A DNA stretch of 64,000 nt from CAVYHJ01 sp963768165 [NCBI: uncultured bacterium] (GCA_963768165.1 CAVYHJ010000006.1:77652-141651), one strand, 5' to 3'. Shown: positions 41,267 through 50,513, numbered from the stretch's first letter. Notes: generated by a model from the sequence alone, not told the origin. Numbers and translations are program-made.

Positions 41267-42997
41267 TTAGTTTTGTATATCAAACAGTTCCCAATCTTTC
41301 TTCCATAACTTATCCATTTGTTTCCAATCATGTACATCCATGGTGCTCGGAGATGCTTGGTATACCCGGACATAATCAACCAACATTTGTTGCGGAAAAT
41401 TGGAATTATCCATCGGGTACTGGCCATAATTTGTACCCCATCCGCCAATAGCAAGGTTTACCAGGATATAAAAAGGCTCATCAAACGGCCATTGTTGGTA
41501 ACCTGTATTATTGCTGGTATAGGTTGCATAAAGTGTACTATCCACATACCAATAGAGAACACCGGGGTACCATTCCAAAGCATAGACATGAAAGGATGTT
41601 TCCACTCCGGGGATAATCAGAGTTTTTGATTGGTTAATAGAAGCATAGTTATTTACTATTGTACCGCTATGAACCGAGCCATAGGTTGCATCAGGATTCC
41701 AACCCACATTTTCCATGATATCGATTTCCCCATTATAAGGCCAACCGGGACCATAAGTATCATTTTCTCCCAATAACCAAAATGCCGGCCACATGCCATT
41801 CCCGGTGGGCAGTTTGGCACGCATCTCGAATCTTCCATAAGTCCAGTAGGCTATTCCATAGGTTTTTAAAAATGCCGAAGTATATTGATACCCCATATAA
41901 GAAGTATTAAGAGCTGTAATAATCAAGTTCCCGTTATCGACCCAGACATTTTCAGGCAGGTTGGTATAATACTCCGTTTCCTGATTCCACCCCAGATATC
42001 CGAGGTTATAAGTCCATTTTGATGAATCAGGAGGTCCCGTATAATTAAATTCGTCCGACCAGACTAGATTCCAAAATGTTGTATTGGAAATATAGAATGA
42101 CTCCAATTGTGTTTGGGTGCTTGACAGGCAATCTGAAATTTGTATGGTGAAATTATAATTCCCGGTAGTGGATGGTATCCCGGAGATGATTCCCATACTG
42201 GTAAGAGAAAATCCCGGGGGGAGATTTCCCGATAGAACCGACCAATTATACGGGGAAATTCCGCCATTTGCCTTAAGAGATAAACTATAGGGAATATTTT
42301 TTATTCCATTGGGAATGGTCGTGGATGTAATAACCAGCGGAATTGGAGATAGATTCGGTCCGAATGTTGCGTTATCCATTTTGAATACAAAACGACCGGT
42401 CAGATTACTCAGAACAAACTGGATTCCAATTAGATCCATGGGAGTCCCTAGAGTTGTATCGTTCCGATAAAATGTAAACTGCTGCCAGGTTGTGGATATA
42501 TTTCCACCAAACCCATATAGAGGAGGACCTGAACCGGCCGTTGCGCTGTCATATCCAGGGTTTGCCCATAACCATCCCGCACCTTGTTGAGAAAATAATT
42601 GTACCCATAAATAGGGAGGTTGAGCCGTCGTAGTACTGCATGCATATATGCTCCAAACAGTATCAGTTCCTAAAACAAATGGTGGACCTTGATAATAAAT
42701 TAGGGCGGAATCATTAGTCGTGGAAGTTTTATTCACATAAACATATAAACAATCTTCACCGGAATATCCACCAGAACCCCAACCCAGGGTAATAGTACCA
42801 CTGGTAGGATTACCAAATGATCCAACCCAGCCTGTTGTGCTATTGGATTGTGAAAAATGAGTTGCATAATAACCCAAAGCGGGACATACACTTGATAATA
42901 ATATCCAGATTAATAATAGAAATGCTTTTCTGTACCAGAAGTTTGGAAACAAGATTAAGTCTTTTTTTCTTTTAAATGAAACTGCTAATTTCAACAC
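41267..42997 (-). CDS. Secreted GH16 beta-glucanase (laminarinase-like) with N-terminal binding and Ig-like modules
   Basis: 576 aa. A signal sequence (hydrophobic about residues 25-42) is followed by a carbohydrate-binding-like beta domain (about 45-215), a putative Ig (He_PIG) domain (about 220-300, 'PYSLSLKANGGISPYNWSVL'), then a GH16 domain (about 310-555). 'WSDEFNYTGPPDSSKWTYNL' opens the GH16 fold. The catalytic ExDxxE is Glu424-Ile-Asp426-Ile-Met-Glu429, with Glu424 nucleophile and Glu429 acid/base. 'GRFEMRAKLPTGNGMWPAFW' lines the cleft. Family logic suggests hydrolysis of beta-1,3 or beta-1,3/1,4-glucans outside the cell. No polysaccharide-utilisation genes are adjacent. Confidence 0.92.
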   Translation of the reverse strand: MLKLAVSFKRKKDLILFPNFWYRKAFLLLIWILLSSVCPALGYYATHFSQSNSTTGWVGSFGNPTSGTITLGWGSGGYSGEDCLYVYVNKTSTTNDSALIYYQGPPFVLGTDTVWSIYACSTTTAQPPYLWVQLFSQQGAGWLWANPGYDSATAGSGPPLYGFGGNISTTWQQFTFYRNDTTLGTPMDLIGIQFVLSNLTGRFVFKMDNATFGPNLSPIPLVITSTTIPNGIKNIPYSLSLKANGGISPYNWSVLSGNLPPGFSLTSMGIISGIPSTTGNYNFTIQISDCLSSTQTQLESFYISNTTFWNLVWSDEFNYTGPPDSSKWTYNLGYLGWNQETEYYTNLPENVWVDNGNLIITALNTSYMGYQYTSAFLKTYGIAYWTYGRFEMRAKLPTGNGMWPAFWLLGENDTYGPGWPYNGEIDIMENVGWNPDATYGSVHSGTIVNNYASINQSKTLIIPGVETSFHVYALEWYPGVLYWYVDSTLYATYTSNNTGYQQWPFDEPFYILVNLAIGGWGTNYGQYPMDNSNFPQQMLVDYVRVYQASPSTMDVHDWKQMDKLWKKDWELFDIQN

Positions 42998-43091
42998 AGA
43001 ATTTCGAGCCTTTTATTTCATCAGATTAAGAGGAAGTCATTAATGACTATTAAAATTATAACCCAAAAACCGGGAGTTTACCGTATTTATT

Positions 43092-43559
43092 TTATTCTGA
43101 CATTTTCTTCTCAATGTCCACGATTTGGGCACGCAGGTCTTCCAGTTTGGTTTTTACTTTGGGGTCGTTTTTTTCTAATCCCATTTTCACTTCATCCAGT
43201 CCCACGACGATAGGCGTCAACTCTTTGCGTAAATCGTCTTTGGCATCTCCTAACAGCGAATCCAAAGTTTTCTTGGCTTCTTGAATTTCTGTATCCGCCG
43301 TGCCAAAATTTTTATCCGCAACTTCAGATTTGGCATCTTCCAATCGCTCTCTTAACTCCGCCAATCGCAATCGGAGTAAAGCTTTATCCAACTTTTTCGA
43401 TAATTCCGTTTTTTCTTCAGATAATAAATCCTTAGTTGCCGAAATAGCATGAGAAGCAGATAAATCTTTCTCCAGCGGCCCCATTTTCCTTGCACCTGCT
43501 ATATATCCTACAGAAAAAAATACAATGGCGATGAAAATCGCTCCAAAAATTTTGCCCAT
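43092..43559 (-). CDS. Membrane-anchored coiled-coil protein, function unknown
   Basis: 155 aa. One N-terminal helix (GAIFIAIVFFSVGYIAG, residues 5-21) followed by an almost entirely helical, Lys/Glu/Leu-rich body with heptads (e.g. 'KTELSKKLDKALLRLRLAEL'). No enzymatic motif. It would sit in the inner membrane with the coiled coil in periplasm or cytoplasm. It follows the geranylgeranyl reductase gene by 22 bases on the same strand, so co-transcription is possible. Confidence 0.65.
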   Translation of the reverse strand: MGKIFGAIFIAIVFFSVGYIAGARKMGPLEKDLSASHAISATKDLLSEEKTELSKKLDKALLRLRLAELRERLEDAKSEVADKNFGTADTEIQEAKKTLDSLLGDAKDDLRKELTPIVVGLDEVKMGLEKNDPKVKTKLEDLRAQIVDIEKKMSE

Positions 43560-43581
43560 GATAATCTCCTTAACTATTTAT

Positions 43582-44781
43582 TTAGTCAGTAGATAATAAT
43601 ACACGAAGCCGGTTTGTGCCAAGTAGTAAACGTGATAAAAATGGCTTTCTTATCAATAATTCCGCTTTTAACTCTCTTGTAAACCTTTGATACGTCTGTG
43701 TCCCCGCCAATACCCGGCAGAAATCAGAAAATATTTTCGGAGAGGACTGAAATAATCGGAAACTTAAAGATGGAAAACTATAAATCAGATTTGCTAATTT
43801 TTCAGCAATAGCCAACTCTCTCCCTATTTCCTCATCAATTCGGCGTTGATATAAGTTGGCAATAGGGTTATTTGATTCCCTGTTTTGCGAAATCACTTCT
43901 CCGGCAATTCTTCCGCTAAATAAAGCATAATAAATTCCCTCTCCCAATAACGGGTCTACCAACCCTGCGGCATCACCGGCCAACAAAACCCGACCCTTAG
44001 CTACCATACAGTTTTGGGATAAATAACCCGGTACCGGATGAACCCGGATGGGTACATGATTCCCTTTCATCTGATGGGCATATCGATTCACAAACGTTCG
44101 ATACCGGTCAATAGGATTCTTTATTTTATTCACTACCCCGTATACTCCCACCGATTGATATAACCCCTTTCCAAAAACCCATCCATATCCGGACGAAACA
44201 GAACCCAAATGAAAATAAATCTCATCATGCTCACAATCATCGTTCCGGTCATTCGGACATGACTCCGTCTCTGCGGCAACATAGAATCTCATTTTAGATT
44301 CTTCTTTGAGAATCTGCCGCCGTACTATACCCAAAGCCCCATCCGCTCCTATCAGGTACTTTGAAGTGTAAGTTTCCTCTTCTGTGATAACCGTAACTTT
44401 TTCTGAATCTTGTTCAACCAATTTGATTCTTTCATTCTGTTGAATGACGGCTCCTTGTTTTTCAGCTTGTTTTACCAGATAATGATCAAAGGTAGGACGC
44501 GCGACCATGTATATTAATGGAGTCGCACTGGTAAATTCTAAGGGAGATTGATTACGATAAGCCAATTTCACTCGGTGAGCTTCAAATTCCACGCAGGATG
44601 ACCAATCCACTTCTGTTGCCCGAATCCCTTTGGCAGTAATTCCCCCTCCACATGGTTTTATTCGTGGAAACTTTGCTTTATCCAACGCCAATACTGATAA
44701 CCCGGATTTCGCTATAGTATAAGCGGCGGTCGCTCCCGCGGGACCTAATCCAGCCACAATCACGTCGTATTGATTTTTCAT
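43582..44781 (-). CDS. Geranylgeranyl reductase-family FAD oxidoreductase
   Basis: 399 aa. 'DVIVAGLGPAGATAAYTIAK' is the Rossmann FAD motif. 'FPRIKPCGGGITAKGI' with the Cys near the flavin and 'GRVLLAGDAAGLVDPLLGEG' are hallmarks of the geranylgeranyl reductase/digeranylgeranylglycerophospholipid reductase family. Such enzymes saturate isoprenoid double bonds. Beside the menaquinone genes, the likeliest substrate is the menaquinone side chain (a MenJ-like role), with prenyl lipids as alternatives. It lies downstream of the TlpA-like gene on the same strand. Confidence 0.85.
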   Translation of the reverse strand: MKNQYDVIVAGLGPAGATAAYTIAKSGLSVLALDKAKFPRIKPCGGGITAKGIRATEVDWSSCVEFEAHRVKLAYRNQSPLEFTSATPLIYMVARPTFDHYLVKQAEKQGAVIQQNERIKLVEQDSEKVTVITEEETYTSKYLIGADGALGIVRRQILKEESKMRFYVAAETESCPNDRNDDCEHDEIYFHLGSVSSGYGWVFGKGLYQSVGVYGVVNKIKNPIDRYRTFVNRYAHQMKGNHVPIRVHPVPGYLSQNCMVAKGRVLLAGDAAGLVDPLLGEGIYYALFSGRIAGEVISQNRESNNPIANLYQRRIDEEIGRELAIAEKLANLIYSFPSLSFRLFQSSPKIFSDFCRVLAGTQTYQRFTRELKAELLIRKPFLSRLLLGTNRLRVLLSTD

Positions 44782-44882
44782 CCGGGTAATCCCTGTTTAT
44801 TGCAAAACAACAACCGGGTAGAACATATCATTTATGTCTCGAAGATCTTATACGAAGGTATCTCACCGGATATCCAACGGTG

Positions 44883-45434
44883 CTAAATCATATCCTTGCT
44901 TGCTTTTTTAGTAGGTGCTAAGAGCTTTTTGATATCATCTTCAAACACTTTTTTCTCCGTAGTACCAAAATATTTCTTTACGATTTTTCCATTCTGATCA
45001 ATTAAAAATGTCGTGGGATATCCGCGAATCCCCCCAAATTGATCCTGAATTTTATCGTCCATGAGTAAAACCGGATAATTCATTTTCATGTCCTTGTAAA
45101 AGGGTTTGACTACCTTCGCTCCATCCTCATCCACGCTGATACCAATAAAGGTAAATCCCTGTTTTTTATACTTTTTTTGTAACTCGATGAAATCCGGGAT
45201 TTCTTTTTTGCAAGGAACACACCACGTCGCCCAGAAATCAACAATCACCACTTTCCCTTTATAATCCGACAATTTAACATCTTTCCCATCTAAATCTTTT
45301 AATTTAAAATTGGGTGCGGGTTTATTATCCGTTGCGGCAATCGCCGGAGAAATGCCAGCGTCAAAAATCCCACAGTAATAAATGTAACCAATTCCCATTG
45401 CCAAGGTTGCAATCTTAATGAAACGTTTCAGCAT
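44883..45434 (-). CDS. TlpA/ResA-type membrane-anchored thioredoxin
   Basis: 183 aa. One N-terminal hydrophobic anchor or signal (about residues 8-30), then an AhpC/TSA-thioredoxin fold. Redox motif WCVPC with Cys72 and Cys75 in 'VDFWATWCVPCKKEIPDF', cis-Pro region 'RGYPTTFLIDQNGKIV'. Such proteins reduce apocytochrome c or other extracytoplasmic thiols. Its location between menG and the geranylgeranyl reductase suggests a link to respiratory chain assembly. No cytochrome c maturation genes are in the window. Confidence 0.9.
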   Translation of the reverse strand: MLKRFIKIATLAMGIGYIYYCGIFDAGISPAIAATDNKPAPNFKLKDLDGKDVKLSDYKGKVVIVDFWATWCVPCKKEIPDFIELQKKYKKQGFTFIGISVDEDGAKVVKPFYKDMKMNYPVLLMDDKIQDQFGGIRGYPTTFLIDQNGKIVKKYFGTTEKKVFEDDIKKLLAPTKKASKDMI

Positions 45435-45508
45435 AATAACTCCCTTTCATTGATTATTAAATGTACCGAACTTCTCCTATTATTATATCACCAAGAGTCC
45501 CTTAAAGA

Positions 45509-46243
45509 TTACTTAATACCGTAAAAAATCGTGGTAATCTCCGCGGTCATCGGAACTGCTTTAACGTTTTTCCAACCCGCACTTCTCATAAAACCCAAAA
45601 CTTCATCGGGAGTAAAAAATTCTGAAATGGTTTTGGCAAGATAACTATACGCATCGGGATCCCCCGATAACATCCGGCCCAATAAAGGAAGATAAAAATG
45701 CAAATAAGGATAATAAAGCCCTCTTACCAAAATATTCGTCGGTCGGGTTAATTCCAATGTCAGACTTTTCCCGCCGGGTTTGGTAACACGGTACTTTTCT
45801 ATAAAGTACTTTTCTGGGCTTACGACATTTCTCAATCCAAACGCGCTGCTCACGACATCGAATGAATTATCCTCAAACGGCATTTGGGTAACATCCCCCA
45901 GTATAAAATTAATCTTTTTTGAACCTAACTGTTTTTGTATTTTGGCCAGTTCTTGCCGGGCAATTCCAAGCATTTGAGAGGAAAAATCCAATCCGGTTAT
46001 TTCTTGCGCAAGGCTGAATTTGGCAAAATCAAATACCACTCTGCCAGTCCCCGTACACAAATCCAAGACTTTACCTCCGGGAGGAACTTCCGCTAACTTG
46101 ACCAACTTCCTTCGCCATATTTCATCTATATTTAGGCTTGTGAGAGTGTTCAATAAATCATACGTTTTAGAAATTGAGTCAAACATTCTCTGCACATACT
46201 GTGACCGTTCATTGGGATTTTGGGGTATCTGGATTTCTTTCAT
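45509..46243 (-). CDS. menG: Demethylmenaquinone methyltransferase (UbiE/MenG family)
   Basis: 244 aa. 'RSQYVQRMFDSISKTYDLLN' and 'LTSLNIDEIWRRKLV' are UbiE-family N-terminal motifs. SAM site 'VLDLCTGTGRVVFDFAKFSL', then 'GLDFSSQMLGIARQEL' and 'DNSFDVVSSAFGLRNV'. It performs the final C-methylation making menaquinone. Gene order mqnA-mqnC-menG places it in the futalosine pathway cluster, where this step follows prenylation and decarboxylation. Confidence 0.93.
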   Translation of the reverse strand: MKEIQIPQNPNERSQYVQRMFDSISKTYDLLNTLTSLNIDEIWRRKLVKLAEVPPGGKVLDLCTGTGRVVFDFAKFSLAQEITGLDFSSQMLGIARQELAKIQKQLGSKKINFILGDVTQMPFEDNSFDVVSSAFGLRNVVSPEKYFIEKYRVTKPGGKSLTLELTRPTNILVRGLYYPYLHFYLPLLGRMLSGDPDAYSYLAKTISEFFTPDEVLGFMRSAGWKNVKAVPMTAEITTIFYGIK

Positions 46244-46255
46244 AAATGAATAATT

Positions 46256-46290
46256 CTCCCTCTCCCACTGGGAGAGGGTAAGGGTGAGGG
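46256..46290. repeat. REP-like CCCTCTCCCACTGGGAGAGGG repeat
   Basis: A CTCTCCCACTGGGAGAG hairpin followed by TAAGGGTGAGGG fills the 48-bp gap between mqnC and menG. Short CTCTCCC...GGGAGAGGG...GGGTGAGGG repeats of this kind are found in many bacterial genomes. Here it could be a stability hairpin in the operon mRNA. Confidence 0.6.
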
Positions 46291-46291
46291 T

Positions 46292-47389
46292 TTAATCAAA
46301 CGTCCGAATAATATTATATTCCGTGTCCCTTTGCGCCGGGATTTTACCCGCACCGCGTATCGTATTAATCAAAGTATCTACATTGGAATACGGCGTACCT
46401 GTTCCCGTCGCCGTTACGACTTCCTCCTGCATCAATGTCCCGCCCATATCATTGCACCCAAACGCTAACGCGACCTGCGCCACTTTCATCCCCTCTGTGA
46501 CATATCCCGATGTGATATGCGGAAAATTATCCAGGAAAATTCGCGCCACCGCCACCGTCTTTAAATATTCTACCCCGCCCGCCACCGGTACATAACTCAA
46601 TTCCGTCCCGTAGGGTGATAACGTCCATCCAATGAACGCCCGAAACCCTTTCGTCCGCTCTTGCAGGTCACGGATTCGGCTCATGTGTTCGACTCTCTCG
46701 GCCTGTGTTTCCAACATCCCGAATGTCATCGTTGCGGTAGATTGCATTCCGATACTATGCGCAGTTTCCATGCAATCCAACCATTGTTGCGTCGTGTCTT
46801 TTTTGGGTGAAACGATTTTACGAATTCTGTCCACCAACATTTCCGCGGCGCCGGGAATTGACCGCAAACCCGCTTGTTGCAACTGCAACAACACTTCTCG
46901 CAACGGTAACCCCGTCTTATGAACCAAATGGTAAATCTCCGCCACAGACAACGAGTGAATATAAATCTGCGGAAATTTCTCATGTATCGAACGGAACAAA
47001 TCCGTGTAAAAATCCATCCCTAATTTCGGATTTAACCCGCCCTGCAACAAAACTTCCGTTCCGCCAATCGAAATCAATTCCTCAATCATCTGGTAAATCT
47101 CTTCTTTGGACCGCAAATACGTATCGCGTTCATTTGGATGGCGGTAAAATGCGCAGAACTTGCAATCCACGTAACACACGTTCGTATAATTCAAATTGCG
47201 GTTAATCGCAAATGTGACCACATCTTCCCTACCCTTGTACAACTGTTTCCGCCGTTCATCCGCCACCTTGCCCAAGGCCAATAAATCCGCTGAAAATAGC
47301 CGCACACCCTCTTCCGGCGTCACCCGCTCCCCGTTATACGCCTTCTGCAAAATATCATCTAGCTCACTTGTCTTAATCGCAATCGCCAT
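46292..47389 (-). CDS. mqnC: Cyclic dehypoxanthine futalosine synthase
   Basis: 365 aa radical SAM enzyme. The cluster motif is Cys72-x3-Cys76-x2-Cys79 in 'NYTNVCYVDCKFCAF'. 'RDTYLRSKEEIYQMIEELI', 'TEVLLQGGLNPKLGMDFYT' and 'SIPGAAEMLVDRIRKIVSP' match MqnC and separate it from its paralogue mqnE upstream. It cyclises dehypoxanthinyl futalosine by a radical route, making the naphthalene precursor in the futalosine menaquinone pathway. It lies 37 bases after mqnA. Confidence 0.94.
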   Translation of the reverse strand: MAIAIKTSELDDILQKAYNGERVTPEEGVRLFSADLLALGKVADERRKQLYKGREDVVTFAINRNLNYTNVCYVDCKFCAFYRHPNERDTYLRSKEEIYQMIEELISIGGTEVLLQGGLNPKLGMDFYTDLFRSIHEKFPQIYIHSLSVAEIYHLVHKTGLPLREVLLQLQQAGLRSIPGAAEMLVDRIRKIVSPKKDTTQQWLDCMETAHSIGMQSTATMTFGMLETQAERVEHMSRIRDLQERTKGFRAFIGWTLSPYGTELSYVPVAGGVEYLKTVAVARIFLDNFPHITSGYVTEGMKVAQVALAFGCNDMGGTLMQEEVVTATGTGTPYSNVDTLINTIRGAGKIPAQRDTEYNIIRTFD

Positions 47390-47426
47390 GATTTTATATT
47401 TTCTTCCTTAATTCAAAATCCAAAAT

Positions 47427-48272
47427 TTATAATTCATAATTACTAATCGTATTAGTTTGATGACTAAACTCTAACTTCTCGCACGGCGGACACAATCCCA
47501 ATTTCGCTGCTTTCGAATAATAAAACAAAAGCGCTTCTATTCTCCGTTTATCGAATTCATAATTTAGTGTCACAAAATAATCTCTAAAATCAATTCTCCC
47601 TGCCAATTCCTTGTACATCTCTAAATTCGCCAATTTCTCAATATTGGCAATCCCCAACTGCAAAGAATCATACAGCCTATCGCTCAATTCCACAATTTCA
47701 TTGGGATAATCCTTCACAAATTTCTTCTGTACCACAAACGTCACGAAAATCACCGGATACCCCGAATATTCCCGCCAGAGTTGCCCTATATCGTATACCT
47801 TCAATCCAAGTGGCACGTCCATCAACAACGCGTCATCCCCAATAATCAACGCCGCCTTATTCGATTCCAACATCTTTTCCAAATCTGGCGCCATTTCGGA
47901 ATACGTCACCTCTAATTTATACTTTTCCGCCAAAATAATTTTCAGTAATGCCTGAGAAGTTGCACTGGTATTTGTCAGTACCACGCGTTTCCCATTCAAG
48001 TCTTCGATGTTAACCTTGCTCACCAGCAACACGCTCTTGACCATCCCTTCGGAATTAAGGCATATATTTGGGATTACATTATACTGATCCTGATGCCGCG
48101 CATACTCAATCGCAGACACCGGAGTAATATCCAATTCCCCCCGTGCCATCATCCGGTTCAATTCCACAGGAACCCCGGACACCAACTCCGCGTTCAACGC
48201 AGTCATCCCAATATCAAACCCATAATATACGGGTGCGCAATTCAAATACGTCAATCTGCCAATCTTCGCCAT
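47427..48272 (-). CDS. mqnA: Chorismate dehydratase
   Basis: 281 aa with a periplasmic-binding-protein-like fold but no signal peptide. 'IGRLTYLNCAPVYYGF' at the start and 'ELDITPVSAIEYARHQDQY' are MqnA motifs. It removes water from chorismate to give 3-enolpyruvylbenzoate, the first dedicated step, which MqnE then uses. Its ATG directly follows the stop of the RelE/ParE-type toxin gene (TAAATG), so the toxin-antitoxin pair separates it from mqnE. Confidence 0.93.
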   Translation of the reverse strand: MAKIGRLTYLNCAPVYYGFDIGMTALNAELVSGVPVELNRMMARGELDITPVSAIEYARHQDQYNVIPNICLNSEGMVKSVLLVSKVNIEDLNGKRVVLTNTSATSQALLKIILAEKYKLEVTYSEMAPDLEKMLESNKAALIIGDDALLMDVPLGLKVYDIGQLWREYSGYPVIFVTFVVQKKFVKDYPNEIVELSDRLYDSLQLGIANIEKLANLEMYKELAGRIDFRDYFVTLNYEFDKRRIEALLFYYSKAAKLGLCPPCEKLEFSHQTNTISNYEL

Positions 48273-48584
48273 TTAACTTCTCTCTTCATTTTCCCAGAAA
48301 CTTTTTAAGTCCCGTTTTCCATGTACAAATCCTAATATAACAATTCGTGATTTTTCTATACTATAAATTAGCCGATAATCTCTTATGAGTAATTCTCGAA
48401 TATTTAGATTCTTTAGTTCTGGAACAACTCGTCCCATTTTGGGAAAACGACTTAACAATTGACTTTCTTCGAGTATCTCTTGTACAAACGCTGTCGCATA
48501 GAAAATTGAATCTCTCGAAATATATTCTGCCAGCGCTGTCAAATCTTCTGTTGCTTCATAAGTCCAAACTATTTTTTGAGCCAT
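48273..48584 (-). CDS. RelE/ParE-superfamily toxin
   Basis: 103 aa. 'IVWTYEATEDLTALAEYISR' at the start, 'RFPKMGRVVPELKNLNIREL' and the closing 'YRLIYSIEKSRIVILGFVHG' plus 'R' are the ParE/RelE pattern. Relatives either cut ribosome-bound mRNA (RelE) or inhibit gyrase (ParE); which applies is not visible. It overlaps its antitoxin gene by 16 bases and abuts mqnA, so it could be translated in the menaquinone operon. Confidence 0.88.
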   Translation of the reverse strand: MAQKIVWTYEATEDLTALAEYISRDSIFYATAFVQEILEESQLLSRFPKMGRVVPELKNLNIRELLIRDYRLIYSIEKSRIVILGFVHGKRDLKSFWENEERS

Positions 48585-48763
48585 TTCGCCATTTTCTTTT
48601 CTACTTCATCCTGGGTATAAACTCGCCCCTCTTTTGCATCTCTTAACCCTTTCTGAATCTTTTGCATAACATAAAGATGGTATTGTACGTCTTCCAATGT
48701 ACAATCTTTTGGCAATTGTTTAAGTAGATGACTAACTTCCCTTTTTGCTGTTTGCATATTCAC
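48569..48763 (-). CDS. Cognate antitoxin of the RelE/ParE-type toxin
   Basis: 64 aa. Helical: 'KREVSHLLKQLPKDCTLEDV' and 'YHLYVMQKIQKGLRDAKEGR', then 'VYTQDEVEKKMAKWLKK'. The tail 'GLxDxxxGRVxTxDEVxxxMxxWL' is the conserved toxin-binding part of small antitoxins paired with ParE-type toxins; no separate DNA-binding fold is obvious. Antitoxin-first order with a 16-base overlap is the standard arrangement. Confidence 0.82.
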   Translation of the reverse strand: MNMQTAKREVSHLLKQLPKDCTLEDVQYHLYVMQKIQKGLRDAKEGRVYTQDEVEKKMAKWLKK

Positions 48764-48814
48764 CTCTTTTTACTTTTTCCTTTAACTTTAGACTTTAGAC
48801 TTTGAACTTTAGAC

Positions 48815-49912
48815 TTAATTGATTACTTGTTGTATCTCATACCGGCTATCCGTCAGCACCGGCACCCTGCCCGCTTCTTTAATCATCCGCACCAATGTTT
48901 CCTGTGCCACCGCGGTCGGAACCGGCGCGCCTGCATCATGCACGATTTTCTCGTCCACATTCGTCCCGTGCAAATCGTCCGCTCCAAACATCAACGCTGT
49001 CTGTGCCAATTTCTCTCCAAGATAGGTCCAGATGGCTTTGATGTGCAAGAAATTATCTAAAAATAATCGTCCTGTTGCAATCACTCGCAAATCGTCAAAT
49101 CCATCGGATAATTTCACATTCTCAATATGCGTATTTTCGGGATGGAACGCCAACGGAATAAAACACGAATACCCGCCTGTCCGGTCTTGCGACTCGCGCA
49201 ATTGCATCAAATGGTCAATCCGCTCTTCCGGTGTTTCGATATGGCCGTATAACATCGTCGCATTGGTTTTCATCCCCAACTTGTGCGCCGTCTCATGCAC
49301 TTTGAACCATTCCTTGGCGCCAATTTTCCCTTTACAAATTAATTCCCGTACCCGTGGCGCGAATATTTCCGACCCACCCCCCGGCAAATTATCCAAGCCT
49401 GCGTTTTTCAACCGCGTCAACACTTCTTCATAACTCATCTTCTCGATTTTCGCAATATAATCAATCTCTACGGCGGTGAATCCATGCACGCAAATATTGG
49501 CGTCCACTTTCTTGACCCGCCGACACATATCTTCATAATAGGTCAATGGAATTCGCGGATACAACCCGCCGACAATATGCACTTCATTCAATCCATTCGG
49601 CGCATGCGTCCGCACCCGCTGTTCAAATTCATCCAGGTCTAAAATGTACGCATCATCTTCATCCCCGTCCCGCCGGAAAGCGCACAACTGGCAATGCAAT
49701 ACGCAAATATTGGTCGGGTTCACATTCATGTTGATATAAAAATAGGCATTCTCCCCAATCTTCTTTTTCCTCACCTCATTCGCCAAATGCCCCAACGTAG
49801 TAATATCCGTTGTCGTCATCAACCGCACTCCATCCTCAAAACTCAGACGTTCCCCTGCCTGTACCTTTTCAACAATATCGCTTAATCCATTTTTCTGCCA
49901 GATGGTTTGCAT
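48815..49912 (-). CDS. mqnE: Aminodeoxyfutalosine synthase
   Basis: 365 aa radical SAM enzyme. Cys70-x3-Cys74-x2-Cys77 lies in 'NICVLHCQLCAFRRDGDEDD'. The MqnE-specific 'YILDLDEFEQRVR', 'EVHIVGGLYPRIPLTYYEDM' and 'LPGGGSEIFAPRVRELI' separate it from mqnC. It joins 3-enolpyruvylbenzoate with the adenosyl part of SAM to give aminodeoxyfutalosine. This implies the aminofutalosine variant of the pathway. The TA pair lies between it and mqnA. Confidence 0.94.
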   Translation of the reverse strand: MQTIWQKNGLSDIVEKVQAGERLSFEDGVRLMTTTDITTLGHLANEVRKKKIGENAYFYINMNVNPTNICVLHCQLCAFRRDGDEDDAYILDLDEFEQRVRTHAPNGLNEVHIVGGLYPRIPLTYYEDMCRRVKKVDANICVHGFTAVEIDYIAKIEKMSYEEVLTRLKNAGLDNLPGGGSEIFAPRVRELICKGKIGAKEWFKVHETAHKLGMKTNATMLYGHIETPEERIDHLMQLRESQDRTGGYSCFIPLAFHPENTHIENVKLSDGFDDLRVIATGRLFLDNFLHIKAIWTYLGEKLAQTALMFGADDLHGTNVDEKIVHDAGAPVPTAVAQETLVRMIKEAGRVPVLTDSRYEIQQVIN

Positions 49913-49930
49913 GTGTGTACTTTTCTTCTT

Positions 49931-49978
49931 CTACCCAGCTTTAGCCGAGGGTGTTTCTCTAGGACTTTAGTCCTGTAG
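49931..49978. repeat. Short dispersed repeat (CTACCC...TTTAG...AGGACTTTAGTCCT)
   Basis: CTACCCAGCTTTAG and the hairpin AGGACTTTAGTCCT fill the mqnE-MOSC spacer. A diverged copy with CTACCCGACTTTAG and GACTTAAGTC lies at 57615-57650. Confidence 0.45.
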
Positions 49979-49996
49979 TAAATTTCTTTAACTATT

Positions 49997-50482
49997 TTAC
50001 CCAATCTTTACAATTTCATCTCCCGGTCGGACTATTCCCTCTTTCACAACTTCACACTTATACCCCGACTTCCCCCATTTGGGCGTCTCGACATTTCCGT
50101 TTTTTACTTCCGCGTCATAAATTGCACTTTGCAACCCTTTGCCATATTCATCCAAGTTTGCACAAGGGATCCGAATCCGATTAATCTTAATCTGCACTTC
50201 AGAGCCGACTTGAAAAATATCTCCTAACCGAATCTGGTGATAATCCAATCCCTCGGTTGTGAAATTCTCTCCCATCGCGCCTGGATATAACTCATACCCT
50301 TCTTTTTTTAATTCCTCAATCAACTCCGTAGAAAACAGACACACCGCTCGATAGGGTCCCCCATGTTCTTTATATCGCCACACATCCCCCTTGACCCGTT
50401 CAAAGCTCACAAACGCCTCCCGTATCGGCAACTTGGGAATCCCCCCTCGCGATATATTCAATTGTATCAGTTTCCCCTTCAT
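49997..50482 (-). CDS. MOSC-domain protein
   Basis: 161 aa, essentially a single MOSC domain. 'GGPYRAVCLFSTELIEELKK', 'YPGAMGENFTTEGLDYHQIR' and 'RIRIPCANLDEYGKGL' are the usual MOSC motifs, the last with a conserved Cys. Family members act in molybdenum-cofactor sulfuration or as molybdoenzyme partners (YiiM-like reductases of N-hydroxylated substrates). No molybdoenzyme gene is near. Short, soluble and lying between ubiX and mqnE on the same strand, with a large palindrome upstream. Confidence 0.88.
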   Translation of the reverse strand: MKGKLIQLNISRGGIPKLPIREAFVSFERVKGDVWRYKEHGGPYRAVCLFSTELIEELKKEGYELYPGAMGENFTTEGLDYHQIRLGDIFQVGSEVQIKINRIRIPCANLDEYGKGLQSAIYDAEVKNGNVETPKWGKSGYKCEVVKEGIVRPGDEIVKIG

Positions 50483-50513
50483 ATCCTGTACGACCTTTCT
50501 GTGGACTTATACC

